NCBI RefSeq assembly: GCF_028595325.1
Contig: NZ_JAQQXR010000004.1
Location: 62,001 to 126,000 of the forward strand
Origin: Janthinobacterium fluminis
Lineage (GTDB): Bacteria > Pseudomonadota > Gammaproteobacteria > Burkholderiales > Burkholderiaceae_D
Length of the DNA stretch: 64,000 bases
Reading direction: 5' to 3'
This document shows, in pieces, positions 52,843 to 61,682 of the stretch. Within the stretch, counting starts at the first letter, position 1. Each line of letters opens with the position of its first letter. Made by a program: the position numbers and the translations under genes. The notes under the pieces were generated by a model. The model was not told where the DNA came from. It made no database searches and saw only the letters and a list, made by a program, of their open reading frames with translations.

Positions 52843-54792
52843 ATGACAACAGAAGACTCCACCGCGGCGCCGCCGGCGCTGCCAGCGGCGCCGGCCGGGG
52901 CCGAGCAGGCCGGCCGCTACAGCGACGGGCCGCGCCTGCTGGCCGACATCGGCGGCACCAACGCCCGCTTCGTGCTGGAAACCCGGCCCGGCCGCTTCGA
53001 GGCCGCCGCCGTGCTGCGCTGCGACGGCTATGGCTCGCTGCTGGAGGCCATGCTGGCCTACCTGGGCGGCGCCGAGGCCAAGGCCGTCGGCGCCGCCCGC
53101 GTGCGCCACGCCGCCGTGGCCATCGCCAACGCCATCGACGACGACGACGCCATCCGGATGATGAACCACCACTGGTCGTTCTCGATCGCGGCGATGCGCG
53201 CGGCGCTGGGCCTGGACACGCTGCTGGTGGTCAACGACTTCACGGCCCTGGCGATGGCCCTGCCCCACCTGCGCGCCGAGCAGCGCGACAAGATCGGCGG
53301 CGGCACGGCCCGCGCCGACGGCGTCATCGGCCTGCTCGGCCCCGGCACGGGGCTGGGCGTGTCGGGCATGATCCCGGCCGAGGACCGCTGGATCGCCCTC
53401 GGCAGCGAGGGCGGCCACGTCAGCTTCGCGCCCTGCGACGGGCGCGAAATGGACGTGCTGGCCTACGCCTGGCGCGAGCACGAGCACGTCTCGGCCGAGC
53501 GCCTGGCCTCCGGCCGTGGTCTGGAACTGATCTACCGCGCGCTGGCCGAGCGGGCCGGCCGCGCCGACGCGGCGCCGCTGGCGGCGGCCGAGATCAGTGG
53601 CGCCGCGCTGGCCGGCAGCTGCGCCGTCTGCGTCGAGGCCGTCGACTGCTTTTGCGCCATCCTCGGCTCGGTGGCCGGCAACCTGGCGATGACGCTGGGC
53701 GCGCTGGGCGGCATCTACATCGGCGGCGGCATCGTGCCGCGGCTGGGGCCGCTGTTCGCGCGCTCGCCGTTCCGCCGCCGCTTCGAGGCCAAGGGCCGCC
53801 TCGGCGACTACCTGGCGCACATCCCCACCTACGTCATCACGGCCGAGCAGCCGACCTTCCTCGGCGTGGCCGCCATCCTGGCGCAAAAGCTCAAGCTGGC
53901 CCACGCCGGCGCGCCCGTGCTCGACAAGATCCGCCAGGCGCGCGACCGCATGAGCCCCTCGGAATGCAAGGTCGCCGACTGGGTGCTCAGGGAACCGAAC
54001 GCAATGCTGACGCTGCCGATCGCCGAAATCGCCCAGCGCACCGGCGTCAGCCAACCCACCGTGATGCGCTTTTGCCGCTCCATCGGCGTGCAGGGCCTGG
54101 CCGACTTCAAGCTCAAGCTGGCCTCCGGGCTGACGGGCGGCGCCATCACCGTCTCGCACTGCCACGTCGAAATCACCGACTCGGACGCGGAACTGGCGCG
54201 CAAGGTGCTGGGCAACAACGCCTCGGCCGCGCTGGCCCTGCGCGACATGCTCGACGTCAAGGCGCTGACGGCCGCCATCGAGCTGCTGCGCACGGCCGGG
54301 CGGGTCGAGCTGCTCAGCGTCGGCAGCGCCCGCGTCGTGGCCGAGGACATGCAGCAAAAACTGCTCACGCTGGGCATCGTCAGCAACTACTTCCCCGACC
54401 CGCAGGCCCAGGAAATGAGCGCCGCCCTGCTGGCGCCGGGCGACGTGGCGCTGGTCGTGTCGCGCTCGGGCGCGCCGGCCGAGCTGCTGCGCGCGGTCAA
54501 GGTGGCGCGCGGCCGCGGCGCCAGCATCCTGGCGATCACGACCAGCGGCTCGCCGCTGGCCAAGCTGGCCGACGTGCTGCTGACGCTGAACCACCCGGAG
54601 GGCAATCTGAACTTCGTGCCGATGATCGTGCGCCTGCTGCAACTGATGCTGCTCGATATCTTGTCGGTGGGCCTGGCGCGGCGCGATCCGGCCCGCCACG
54701 GCGAGGCGCCGGCGCCGGCGCCGGACGAGGCGGCGCCGCGCGGCGCCGCCCGCGCCAACGGCAGGCTGAAGTTCGGCGGCCACCTCGAATGA
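52843..54792 (+). CDS. glk: Bifunctional glucokinase / RpiR-family regulator
   Basis: 649 residues in two parts. Glucokinase at about 30-350: PRLLADIGGTNARF phosphate motif, VVNDFTALA, LLGPGTGLGVSGM, LGSEGGHVSF and the sugar-binding RLASGRGLE. Then an RpiR/HexR regulator: HTH at about 365-435 (AQRTGVSQPTVMRFCRSIGVQGLADFKLKL) and a SIS sugar-phosphate-binding domain at about 475-600 (LLSVGSARVVAEDM, ALVVSRSGAPAE). Such fusions are known in Burkholderia. It phosphorylates glucose and probably senses a sugar phosphate. An ATG at 52768 is possible, but the N-terminus matches family starts from 52843. Confidence 0.93.
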   Translation: MTTEDSTAAPPALPAAPAGAEQAGRYSDGPRLLADIGGTNARFVLETRPGRFEAAAVLRCDGYGSLLEAMLAYLGGAEAKAVGAARVRHAAVAIANAIDDDDAIRMMNHHWSFSIAAMRAALGLDTLLVVNDFTALAMALPHLRAEQRDKIGGGTARADGVIGLLGPGTGLGVSGMIPAEDRWIALGSEGGHVSFAPCDGREMDVLAYAWREHEHVSAERLASGRGLELIYRALAERAGRADAAPLAAAEISGAALAGSCAVCVEAVDCFCAILGSVAGNLAMTLGALGGIYIGGGIVPRLGPLFARSPFRRRFEAKGRLGDYLAHIPTYVITAEQPTFLGVAAILAQKLKLAHAGAPVLDKIRQARDRMSPSECKVADWVLREPNAMLTLPIAEIAQRTGVSQPTVMRFCRSIGVQGLADFKLKLASGLTGGAITVSHCHVEITDSDAELARKVLGNNASAALALRDMLDVKALTAAIELLRTAGRVELLSVGSARVVAEDMQQKLLTLGIVSNYFPDPQAQEMSAALLAPGDVALVVSRSGAPAELLRAVKVARGRGASILAITTSGSPLAKLADVLLTLNHPEGNLNFVPMIVRLLQLMLLDILSVGLARRDPARHGEAPAPAPDEAAPRGAARANGRLKFGGHLE

Positions 54793-55844
54793 CGGCGCCG
54801 CCGGCGCAGGGCGGCGCCACCGTCCACGACGTGGCGCGCGCGGCGGGCGTGTCGGCGATGACGGTGTCGCGCGTCATCAACGGCCGCGCCGGCGTCAGCG
54901 CGGCCACGCGCGGCAAGGTCGACGCCGCCATCGCCGCGCTGCAGTACCAGCCGAATCTGGCCGCGCGCGCCGCCCGCACCGGGACGCTGCGCGTCGGCCT
55001 GCTGTACAGCAACCCCAGCGCCGCCTTCCTCAGCGAACTCCTGGTCGGCGCGATGGATCAATGCAGCCAGAGCGGCGGCCAGCTGATGCTGGAGCGCTGC
55101 GACGATTTGCCCAGCCAGCGCGCCGCCATCGGCAAGCTGGTCGCCGCCGGCGCCGACGGCATCCTGGTGCCGCCGCCCCTGTGCGACTCCGCAGCGGCGC
55201 TGCGGCAGTTGCATGGCATGGGCGTGCCGGCCGTGGCGGTGGCCACGGCGCGCCCGCTGGCCGGCGTCGCCGCCGTGCGCATCGACGACTACCAGGGCGC
55301 GCTGGCGCTGACGCGCCACCTGCTCGGGCTGGGCCACCGCGACATCGCTTTCATCAAGGGCGACCCGAAGCACACGCCGGCGCAACTGCGCTGGCGCGCG
55401 TTCGAGGACGGCATGCGCGCGGCCGGCCTGAAGGTGCCGGCCGGGCGCATCGCGCAAGGCTATTTCACCTACCGCTCCGGGCTGGCGGCGGCGCGCCAGC
55501 TGCTGGCCGCGCCCAGCCGCCCCAGCGCCATCTTCGCCAGCAACGACGACATGGCGGCGGCCGCGCTGGCGGTGGCGCACGGCATGCAGCTGCACGTGCC
55601 CGAGGACTTGACGGTATGCGGCTTCGACGACACGCCGGTGGCGACGACGGTGTGGCCGGAGCTGACGACGATACACCAGCCGATCGCCGCCATGGCGCGC
55701 GCCGCCGTCACGCTGCTGCTCGAAGAAATCCGCCGCCGCCGCGCCGGCGAAGCGGCGCTGGCGGCCCACCAGCTGCTGGCGTTCACGCTGGTCGAACGCG
55801 CCTCGTCGGCGCCGCCGGACCCGCGGCGCGGCCAGCGGGCCTGA
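54789..55844 (+). CDS. LacI-family transcriptional regulator
   Basis: 351 residues. HTH at about 10-32 (ATVHDVARAAGVSAMTVSRVING) and a ligand domain (VGLLYSNPSAAFLSELLVGAMDQ, DGILVPPPLCD, AIFASNDDMAAAALAVAHG, TVCGFDDTPVATTVWPELTTI). Overlaps the glk-rpiR stop by ATGA. It probably binds the palindrome at 58031-58048 and controls the epimerase and kinase genes. Confidence 0.94.
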   Translation: MTAPPAQGGATVHDVARAAGVSAMTVSRVINGRAGVSAATRGKVDAAIAALQYQPNLAARAARTGTLRVGLLYSNPSAAFLSELLVGAMDQCSQSGGQLMLERCDDLPSQRAAIGKLVAAGADGILVPPPLCDSAAALRQLHGMGVPAVAVATARPLAGVAAVRIDDYQGALALTRHLLGLGHRDIAFIKGDPKHTPAQLRWRAFEDGMRAAGLKVPAGRIAQGYFTYRSGLAAARQLLAAPSRPSAIFASNDDMAAAALAVAHGMQLHVPEDLTVCGFDDTPVATTVWPELTTIHQPIAAMARAAVTLLLEEIRRRRAGEAALAAHQLLAFTLVERASSAPPDPRRGQRA

Positions 55845-55861
55845 CCCGGCTTGCCGGGGTC
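55843..55861. terminator. Hairpin between convergent lacI-type and kinase genes
   Basis: GACCCGGC-TT-GCCGGGGTC, one bulged base, in the 40-bp gap between converging genes. It may stop transcription from both sides; no T-run. Confidence 0.45.
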
Positions 55862-55884
55862 AAGCCCCCCCCGCTTTACGCCGG

Positions 55885-56802
55885 CTAAGCCAGCGCGCAA
55901 GCGCCAAACAGGCGCTCGACCAGGGCCAGGTCCGGCGGCGCCGCGCCGGCCGCGAGGCAGGCGCCGGCGCCCGCCGCGACGGCGAAGCGCAGATGCGCGC
56001 CGCCATCCGACTGGGGCCGGCACATCAGGCTGTACAACAAACCGCCGATGCTGGCGTCGCCGGCGCCGACCGAGTCGGCCACGGCGATATGCGGCGGCGC
56101 CGCCCGCCAGACGGCGTCGCCGCAATACAGCGCCGCGCCGCGCTCCCCCTCCGTATACAAGTAACGCGCCTGCGGGTTCCAGCCGCGCAGCGTGGCGAAG
56201 GCGGCATCCACGTCGTCGCCGCGGAACAGGCCCCGCAAATCCTCGTCCGACACCTTGACGACGTCGGCCAGCGCCGTCATGCGGCGCAAGGTGGCGTCGT
56301 AGCGGCCATCCATCAGCACGCGGAAGTTCGGGTCGTAACTGATCTTCACGCCGGCCGCCTTCAGTTCGGCGGCCAGCGCCAGCAACTTGCCGGCCAGCGG
56401 CTGGCGTGCCAGGCTGATGCCGCCGAAATGCACCCATTGCGCCTGCCGCTGCCACTGCTGCGGCAGCAGGGCCGCGTCGAAATGCAGGTCGGCGCTGTCG
56501 TCGCCGACGAAGAAATACTGCGGCGGGCTGAGCTGATGCACGATGGCCAGCAGCGGCGACTTGTCGAGCTGCTGCAAAAAGCGCGGGTCGAGGCCGGCCT
56601 CGGCGCCGGCGGCCGCCAGCGCGGCGCCGAAGACGTCGCGGCTGACGGCGCCGGCGAAGGCGCTCGGCACGCCCAGCCGCGCCATCACGCGCGCCACGTT
56701 CCACGTCGAGCCGCCGACCCGCGCGCTCCAGTTGTCCGTCCCTGTGCGCAGCATGTCGGTGAGGGCCTCGCCGGCCGCGACGAAGCGCGGCATGGCGCTC
56801 AC
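55885..56802 (-). CDS. PfkB-family carbohydrate kinase (fructokinase-like)
   Basis: 305 residues. N-terminal GEALTDMLR and GGSTWNVARVMARLG motifs, and the C-terminal ATP/active-site motif DSVGAGDASIGGLL with catalytic Asp. Co-translated with the AGE epimerase (GTG start overlapping its stop by GTGA), so it may phosphorylate the fructose that a mannose isomerase would produce. An ATG three codons later (56793) is possible but has no ribosome site at a good distance. Confidence 0.9.
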   Translation of the reverse strand: MSAMPRFVAAGEALTDMLRTGTDNWSARVGGSTWNVARVMARLGVPSAFAGAVSRDVFGAALAAAGAEAGLDPRFLQQLDKSPLLAIVHQLSPPQYFFVGDDSADLHFDAALLPQQWQRQAQWVHFGGISLARQPLAGKLLALAAELKAAGVKISYDPNFRVLMDGRYDATLRRMTALADVVKVSDEDLRGLFRGDDVDAAFATLRGWNPQARYLYTEGERGAALYCGDAVWRAAPPHIAVADSVGAGDASIGGLLYSLMCRPQSDGGAHLRFAVAAGAGACLAAGAAPPDLALVERLFGACALA

Positions 56803-58013
56803 GCGGCGCCCCCGACGACGTTCAGCACCTCGTAGCAGGCGCCCATGGTGTGGTAATCGACCTTGCCGGCCGGGCTCTTCTCGGCGCCCAGCTTGGCGTT
56901 GTCGCGGCCCAGTATCCGATACCAGGCGCCGTGCTCGTGGTCGACGAAATGGCGCCAGCTGTAGTCCCAGATGCGCTCGTAGCTCTCCCAGTAGCGGGCC
57001 GCGCCGGTGCGCGCGGCCAGCACGGCCGCCGCCGCCAGGCTCTCGGCCTGCACCCAGAAGTATTTGTCGCCGTCGCAGATGGCGCCGTCCGGGCCGAAGC
57101 CGTAGCAGATGCCGCCATGCTCGCCATCCCAGGCCCGCGCCAGCGCCGTGTCGAACAAGGCGGCCGCACGCGGCGCCAGCCAATCGGCCGGGCCGGCCAG
57201 CGCGCCGGCGTGGCGTTCCAGCAGCAGCAGGAGCTTGGCCCACTCGGTGAAGTGGCCGGGCTGGTAGCCCCAGGGGCGGAAGATATTGCTCTTGTCGTGC
57301 AAATTGTAGGTCCAGTCGATGGACCAGTCCGGCTTGTAATGCTCCCAGATCAAGCCATCGGCCAGCGCCGCCTGGCGCACGGTGATGTTGTGGGCCAGCA
57401 GCTCGGCGCGGTGCAGATAGCGCGGCTCGCCGCTGGCCTCGTAGGCGGCCAGCAGCGCCTCGCAAGCGTGCATATTGGCGTTCTGGCCCCGGTATGGGTC
57501 CAGCGTGGCCCAGTCGCCGCTGGCCTGGTCGGCGTACAGGCCGTGCTCCGGCTGCCAGAAGCGCCGCTCCATCAGCGCGAAGGTTTCGTCGACATGCGCG
57601 CGCGCCTCGGCCACGCCGGCGCGCAGCGCGTGGGCGTAGGCCAGCAGCACGAAGGCCAGGCCATAGCAGTGGTTGTCGGCGTCGATGACGCGCGCCGCGC
57701 CGTCGCGCCACGCCAGTTGCCAGGCGTAGCCGCCCGTGTCCGGGTTGCGGTGGGCCCGGCGCAAAAAGTCCAGGCCGTGGCGCAGCGCCGCCAGATAGTC
57801 GGCGTCGCCGAACTGGCGGTAGGCCATCGCGTAATTGAAGATGAAGCGCGTGCTGCTGACCAGGTGCCGCGTGGTGGCGTCGTAGACGCTGCCGTCGTCG
57901 AGGAAGAAGTGGTAGAAGCCGCCGCTGGGGTCGATGCAGCGCGGGTGGTAGAACTGCAGCGTGTGGCGGATGTGGTCCAGCAGCATGGCGCGGCTGCGGA
58001 AGTCTGGGTGCAT
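56799..58013 (-). CDS. AGE-family epimerase/isomerase (probable D-mannose isomerase)
   Basis: 404 residues, the (alpha/alpha)6-barrel family of N-acylglucosamine 2-epimerase and mannose isomerase. Conserved residues: TRHLVSSTRFIFNYA (Arg/His) near 48, DNHCYGLAF near 112, HFTEWAKLLLLLERH near 253, and a C-terminal DHEHGAWYRI. Paired with a PfkB kinase it suggests mannose to fructose to fructose phosphate. The LacI-type palindrome lies just upstream. Confidence 0.88.
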   Translation of the reverse strand: MHPDFRSRAMLLDHIRHTLQFYHPRCIDPSGGFYHFFLDDGSVYDATTRHLVSSTRFIFNYAMAYRQFGDADYLAALRHGLDFLRRAHRNPDTGGYAWQLAWRDGAARVIDADNHCYGLAFVLLAYAHALRAGVAEARAHVDETFALMERRFWQPEHGLYADQASGDWATLDPYRGQNANMHACEALLAAYEASGEPRYLHRAELLAHNITVRQAALADGLIWEHYKPDWSIDWTYNLHDKSNIFRPWGYQPGHFTEWAKLLLLLERHAGALAGPADWLAPRAAALFDTALARAWDGEHGGICYGFGPDGAICDGDKYFWVQAESLAAAAVLAARTGAARYWESYERIWDYSWRHFVDHEHGAWYRILGRDNAKLGAEKSPAGKVDYHTMGACYEVLNVVGGAA

Positions 58014-58030
58014 GGCGGTTCCCGGATCGG

Positions 58031-58048
58031 TTTGTTATCGATAACAAA
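58031..58048. promoter_or_regulatory. Perfect LacI-family operator
   Basis: TTTGTTATCGATAACAAA, an 18-bp perfect palindrome with central CG, the classic LacI-family form. It starts 17 bp before the epimerase ATG and sits directly downstream of an extended -10 box (TGC-TATGAT, 58050-58055 on the minus strand), covering the expected start of transcription near 58043. A bound repressor would block initiation; the LacI protein at 54789-55844 is the likely one. Confidence 0.85.
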
Positions 58049-58161
58049 TATCATAGCATGGGCCGGCGGCGGCGCGCCGGCACGCTTGACCGGGATGCCG
58101 ATTAAACAATACAATGCTCCGTCGCGCCTGCCGGCGCCGTCCCGCCACGATTGCCGCCGCC

Positions 58162-58350
58162 ATGGTCAGAACGCTGTACCTCCTCACCTTCACGCTGCTG
58201 ATGGCCGCCATCCACGCCGGCTTCCTGCTGGCCGGCTTCGCCCAGTTCGAGCTGCCGCTGTCGCTGGCCATCATCGCCGGTTGCGGCCTCGCCGGCCTGG
58301 CCCTGCTGGCGGCCGCGCGCGCCGCCCAGGCCGAATTTAGCGGCGCCTGA
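58162..58350 (+). CDS. Small membrane protein, function unknown
   Basis: 62 residues with two hydrophobic segments (LYLLTFTLLMAAIHAGFLLAG; LPLSLAIIAGCGLAGLALLAA). Start ATG at 58162 chosen over an upstream ATG at 58114 that adds a basic, poorly conserved stretch. Overlaps the phosphoesterase gene by 1 bp (TGATG). No family recognised. Confidence 0.6.
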   Translation: MVRTLYLLTFTLLMAAIHAGFLLAGFAQFELPLSLAIIAGCGLAGLALLAAARAAQAEFSGA

Positions 58351-59075
58351 TGCGCATCGCCATCGTCTCCGACATCCACGGCAATCTGGCGGCGCTGGAG
58401 GCGGTCGCCGCCGACATCGGCCGGCGCGGCGCCGACGCCGTCATCAACCTCGGCGACAGCCTGTCCGGGCCGCTGCTGCCGCTGGAAACGGCGCGCTACC
58501 TGATGGCCAGCGGCTGGACCCACCTGGCCGGCAACCACGAACGGCAAATCCTCGCCTGCCACGCCGGCTCGGCCCAGGCCGACATTTACGCCCGCGGCCA
58601 GTTGACGGCGGCCGAGCTGGCCTGGATCGCCACCCTGCGCCCCGCCCTGCAGTACGCGCCCGACGTGCTGCTATGCCACGGCAGCCCGGACAGCGACGTC
58701 ACGGGCCTGCTGCAAACGGCCGAACGCAACGCCAGCGTGGCCGAGGTGGCGCAGCGCCTCGGCGCCGTGACGGCGGCCCTGGTGGCCTGCGGCCACACGC
58801 ACGTGGCGCGCAGCGTGCGCACGGCGCGCGGCCAGCTGCTGGTCAACCCCGGCAGCGTCGGCCAGCCGGCCTACCGCGACGAGTATCCGCATCCCCACGT
58901 CATCGAATCGGGCGCGCCGGACGCCCGCTACGCCATGGTCGAGCGGCGCGCCGGCGTCTGGCAGGCGAGCCTGCACAGCGTGCCCTACGACCACGCGGCG
59001 ATGGCGGCGCTGGCGGCCAGGAACGGCCGCGGCGACTGGGCCATCGCCCTCGCCACCGGCTATCTGTCCCCCTGA
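58350..59075 (+). CDS. Metallophosphoesterase (YfcE/MJ0936 type)
   Basis: 241 residues of the calcineurin-like fold with all five blocks: DIHGN (8-12), NLGDS (35-39), GNHE, a middle CHGSPDS, and GHTHVARS near 147. Two metal ions expected. Cytoplasmic. Substrate unknown; family members cleave phosphodiesters. Confidence 0.9.
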   Translation: MRIAIVSDIHGNLAALEAVAADIGRRGADAVINLGDSLSGPLLPLETARYLMASGWTHLAGNHERQILACHAGSAQADIYARGQLTAAELAWIATLRPALQYAPDVLLCHGSPDSDVTGLLQTAERNASVAEVAQRLGAVTAALVACGHTHVARSVRTARGQLLVNPGSVGQPAYRDEYPHPHVIESGAPDARYAMVERRAGVWQASLHSVPYDHAAMAALAARNGRGDWAIALATGYLSP

Positions 59076-59130
59076 ACCCGCGCAACGGACACCAGCGTGG
59101 CGGCGCCGGCCGCCGCCTGAAGGGGAACGC

Positions 59131-61449
59131 CTATTGCGGCAAGGCGACGCGCCTGTCGCGGCCGACCCACAGCGCCCGGTCGGCGCCACTGCCCTCCAGC
59201 CGCAGCGTCGGCCTCTTGCAACCGACGTCGAGGGCGACCAGGAATTCGGCCGTCTTGCTCTTGGTCCGGTTGTACAAAACGCCATGTACCTGGGTCTGCC
59301 CTTTGACAGGCTGCACGTTGTCCGGCGTCGCCCGCGTGGCAAAGGCGGTGTCCCCGCTCAGCGAGCGGATGCACAGCTCACTGTTGCCTTTGCGGATGTG
59401 CACCATGCCATCCCGGTCCGGCTCCATCGACTCGGCGGCATGCATATTCCACTCGTAGGTGCGGGCCAGCGCCGAGGCCAGCGTGTCGCGCACCAGCACC
59501 AGGTCCTGGTCGCGCAGATACCAGACCTGCCGCACCGCCGACGTCAGCAAGCCGTTGCTCGAATAGGCGGCGCTGGCGTCGCCGATGACGGAGTCCAGCT
59601 CGGGCGTATGCGTGAAATGGGAGGTGGCGCCGTTCCAGAGCAAGGAAAGGCGGTTGTCGTTCGTGCCCAGCCTCTGCCCGCCGCCGTCCACGCCGTCCAT
59701 GACGGTGATGGCGTTGTGCGCCTTGGTCTGGCGATACCATGTCTCCGCCTGCACCGAGCCGTAAAAGTCCGACGCCCCCGCCTCGACCAGCAAGGGCTCG
59801 CCGCCGCTGTTGATGACGATGCTGTTCTGGTCGGCGTGGCTGTGGTTGAAGGAGCCGTAAGGGCTGGACTTGAAGTACACGGACGTGCGCTTCGGATCGG
59901 CGATGTCGCTGTGCATCGCCACCCAACCGACACTCGGGTACTCGGCGGCGTTGGCCGGCGCCGACAGTGGCGTCGCGGCCGCCGGCCCGGACCAGGCCGC
60001 CTGCAAGCCGGCCAGCGCGTCCTCGGTGGCATTGAGCTTGCTCGCATACCAGGCGGCCGTCGGCGAGGCGACGCGCATGGCATAGGTTTTCGCAATCCGC
60101 CTCACCGGCACGACTTCGTGCTGGTCGCCAAACAGGTGGTTCGGCGAACCCGGCGGGGTGAAATGCGCCATGAAGTTGACCAGGCCGGCGGCCCAGGGCT
60201 TGGCGTACAGGTTGACGCCCGTCGCCGCGGCGATCGGCTGCCACATCTGCCCATAGTAATCGGTGGAATACTCGGCATAAGCGGTGCCGTTGGCGAAACC
60301 GCCGTCGCCGCCGCCCCAGGGCGACAGCGAATTCGCATAGCCGCGGAAGGCATAGTCGAACCAGGTTTCGGCGACGTCCAAACGGTCTTTCGGGAAACGG
60401 TTCAGCGCCAGCGTCGCCACCGTCGCCAGCACGCCGTAATTGGTGCCGCCGTGCGAATCGAAGGGAAACTGGTCCAGGCGGCCGCTGACTCCCATGATAT
60501 CGCGATAGATGACGGCGGTGCGCCGCTCGACGATGTCCAGCCATTTGGCGCGGACGGTCGCATCCAGGTCCGTGTCGAGCACATCGACCGCCTTGATCAG
60601 CGCCATGGCGATGAGGCGGCTGGCCTGGTCCTGGTTGGCGAAACTGGTCGGGCCCTCGACGTCGAGGGCAGCCAGTTGATTGCCGCGCTTGAGCGCCTCC
60701 TCCAGCGTCTTGCCGCCGTCGTCCTTTTTCAAACGCCACAACAGGGCCGCCGCTTCCAGCTGGCGCGCCAAATCATTGATCGCGTGGCGGATGGCCGTCG
60801 TTTGCACCGCATACACTGCGGGAGGCGCCGTGTTCGGGCGCAAAGGCCAATCCGCGTCCCTGGGCTCGGGCAGGTCGGTCTTCACCTTGAACTCCCGCAA
60901 GAGCAGCTCCTTGAGGGGCGCGCGGGCGCGCAACATGTCCGGGTCGGTATTTGCCAGCACTTCCGGCGGCAGCGAGCGCATGGCGCCGCGCGCGCGGATG
61001 CGCTGCTTCAACACATCCGCGGCGGGGACCAGGAAGACGCTGGAGGATGCATCGATGCTGAACGCGTGCCAGGCCGACCAGTCGGGGCCATTGTCGGGCT
61101 TGACCTGCCACTGGTAGTCGCCGGCGGCAAGCGCTTGCTCCGGCAGCAGCCAGTTGCGCTTGACGACAAACTCGTAACTGCCACTGGTGCCGTTGGTGCC
61201 GACCACTCTCACGTTGTAGCTGCTGGCAGCCACGCGCCGCGCATCGACAAAACGCGGCCAGGCAAACCCGGGCGGATTTTGCGCCTGCACCTGATTGCCG
61301 GCGGGCGCGGCGCGCACGACGGAGGGATCGGTGGAAACCGACCAGTCGGACTGAGGGGCCGCCGCCGCCGCATGGACGACGCAGGGGGAACAGGCGACGC
61401 TGGCCAGCAGCAGGACGCCGCGCAAGCGCTTTGTTTGGAACAGTAACAT
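59131..61449 (-). CDS. Secreted heparinase II/III-like protein
   Basis: 772 residues with signal peptide (LRGVLLLASVACSPCVVHA). N-terminal beta domain (DUF4962-like, about 30-140: YNVRVVGTNGTSGSYEFVVKRN), an alpha-helical toroid (about 145-450) and the C-terminal heparinase II/III beta domain with NHSHADQNSIVINSGGEPLLVEAG near 535-558. Probable polysaccharide lyase for uronic-acid glycans in the periplasm or outside; substrate unknown. No sugar transport or sulfatase genes are beside it. Upstream are the palindromes at 61468 and 61516. Confidence 0.87.
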   Translation of the reverse strand: MLLFQTKRLRGVLLLASVACSPCVVHAAAAAPQSDWSVSTDPSVVRAAPAGNQVQAQNPPGFAWPRFVDARRVAASSYNVRVVGTNGTSGSYEFVVKRNWLLPEQALAAGDYQWQVKPDNGPDWSAWHAFSIDASSSVFLVPAADVLKQRIRARGAMRSLPPEVLANTDPDMLRARAPLKELLLREFKVKTDLPEPRDADWPLRPNTAPPAVYAVQTTAIRHAINDLARQLEAAALLWRLKKDDGGKTLEEALKRGNQLAALDVEGPTSFANQDQASRLIAMALIKAVDVLDTDLDATVRAKWLDIVERRTAVIYRDIMGVSGRLDQFPFDSHGGTNYGVLATVATLALNRFPKDRLDVAETWFDYAFRGYANSLSPWGGGDGGFANGTAYAEYSTDYYGQMWQPIAAATGVNLYAKPWAAGLVNFMAHFTPPGSPNHLFGDQHEVVPVRRIAKTYAMRVASPTAAWYASKLNATEDALAGLQAAWSGPAAATPLSAPANAAEYPSVGWVAMHSDIADPKRTSVYFKSSPYGSFNHSHADQNSIVINSGGEPLLVEAGASDFYGSVQAETWYRQTKAHNAITVMDGVDGGGQRLGTNDNRLSLLWNGATSHFTHTPELDSVIGDASAAYSSNGLLTSAVRQVWYLRDQDLVLVRDTLASALARTYEWNMHAAESMEPDRDGMVHIRKGNSELCIRSLSGDTAFATRATPDNVQPVKGQTQVHGVLYNRTKSKTAEFLVALDVGCKRPTLRLEGSGADRALWVGRDRRVALPQ

Positions 61450-61467
61450 GCATTACCTCCGAAATAA

Positions 61468-61485
61468 AATTGCCACATGGCAATT
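61468..61485. promoter_or_regulatory. Palindrome 1 upstream of the heparinase-like gene
   Basis: AATTGCCA-CA-TGGCAATT, perfect 8-bp arms, 19-36 bp upstream of the 61449 start. A near copy is at 61516-61532. Confidence 0.5.
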
Positions 61486-61515
61486 GTGCATCGATTGTAT
61501 TGCATTTAGCTTCAC

Positions 61516-61532
61516 ATTACCATCATGGCAAT
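61516..61532. promoter_or_regulatory. Palindrome 2 upstream of the heparinase-like gene
   Basis: ATTACCA-TCA-TGGCAAT, one mismatch between arms; centre about 47 bp from palindrome 1. The shared core TRCCA-N-TGGCA suggests a regulator with two sites. Confidence 0.45.
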
Positions 61533-61561
61533 CTATCGTGCCCTATCCCCTCTATGCGGCC

Positions 61562-61682
61562 TGCCACGCACCAGTCGACGAAGCCGTAATTTGGCGGGGA
61601 CAGACCACGATTTCCGGGAAAGTATTTCCCGGAAATCGTGGTCTGTCCCCGCTATGCTGCCATGCACCAGTCGATGAAGCCG
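61562..61682. repeat. 25-bp direct repeat flanking REP-like copy 3
   Basis: The 25 bases at 61562-61586 recur at 61658-61682 with two mismatches. The second copy is the end of the LysR coding region; the first lies beyond its stop, so the 3' end of the gene appears duplicated. The palindromic element (61596-61650) lies between them. Confidence 0.8.
61596..61650. repeat. REP-like palindromic element, copy 3
   Basis: Two perfect 26-bp arms (61596-61621 and 61625-61650) around a 3-base loop, starting GGGGACAGACCACGATTTCC. The element ends 1 bp before the LysR stop codon. Shares GGGGACAGACCAC with copies at 28835 and 44335. Confidence 0.92.

Noticed and set aside
52716..55844. A long open frame of over 1000 codons in another frame across the glucokinase-RpiR gene.
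   Set aside because: Its first 690 codons are Arg/Ala/Gly-rich with no family signal and overlap the real glk-rpiR gene. Only the last part is a real gene (LacI, from 54789).
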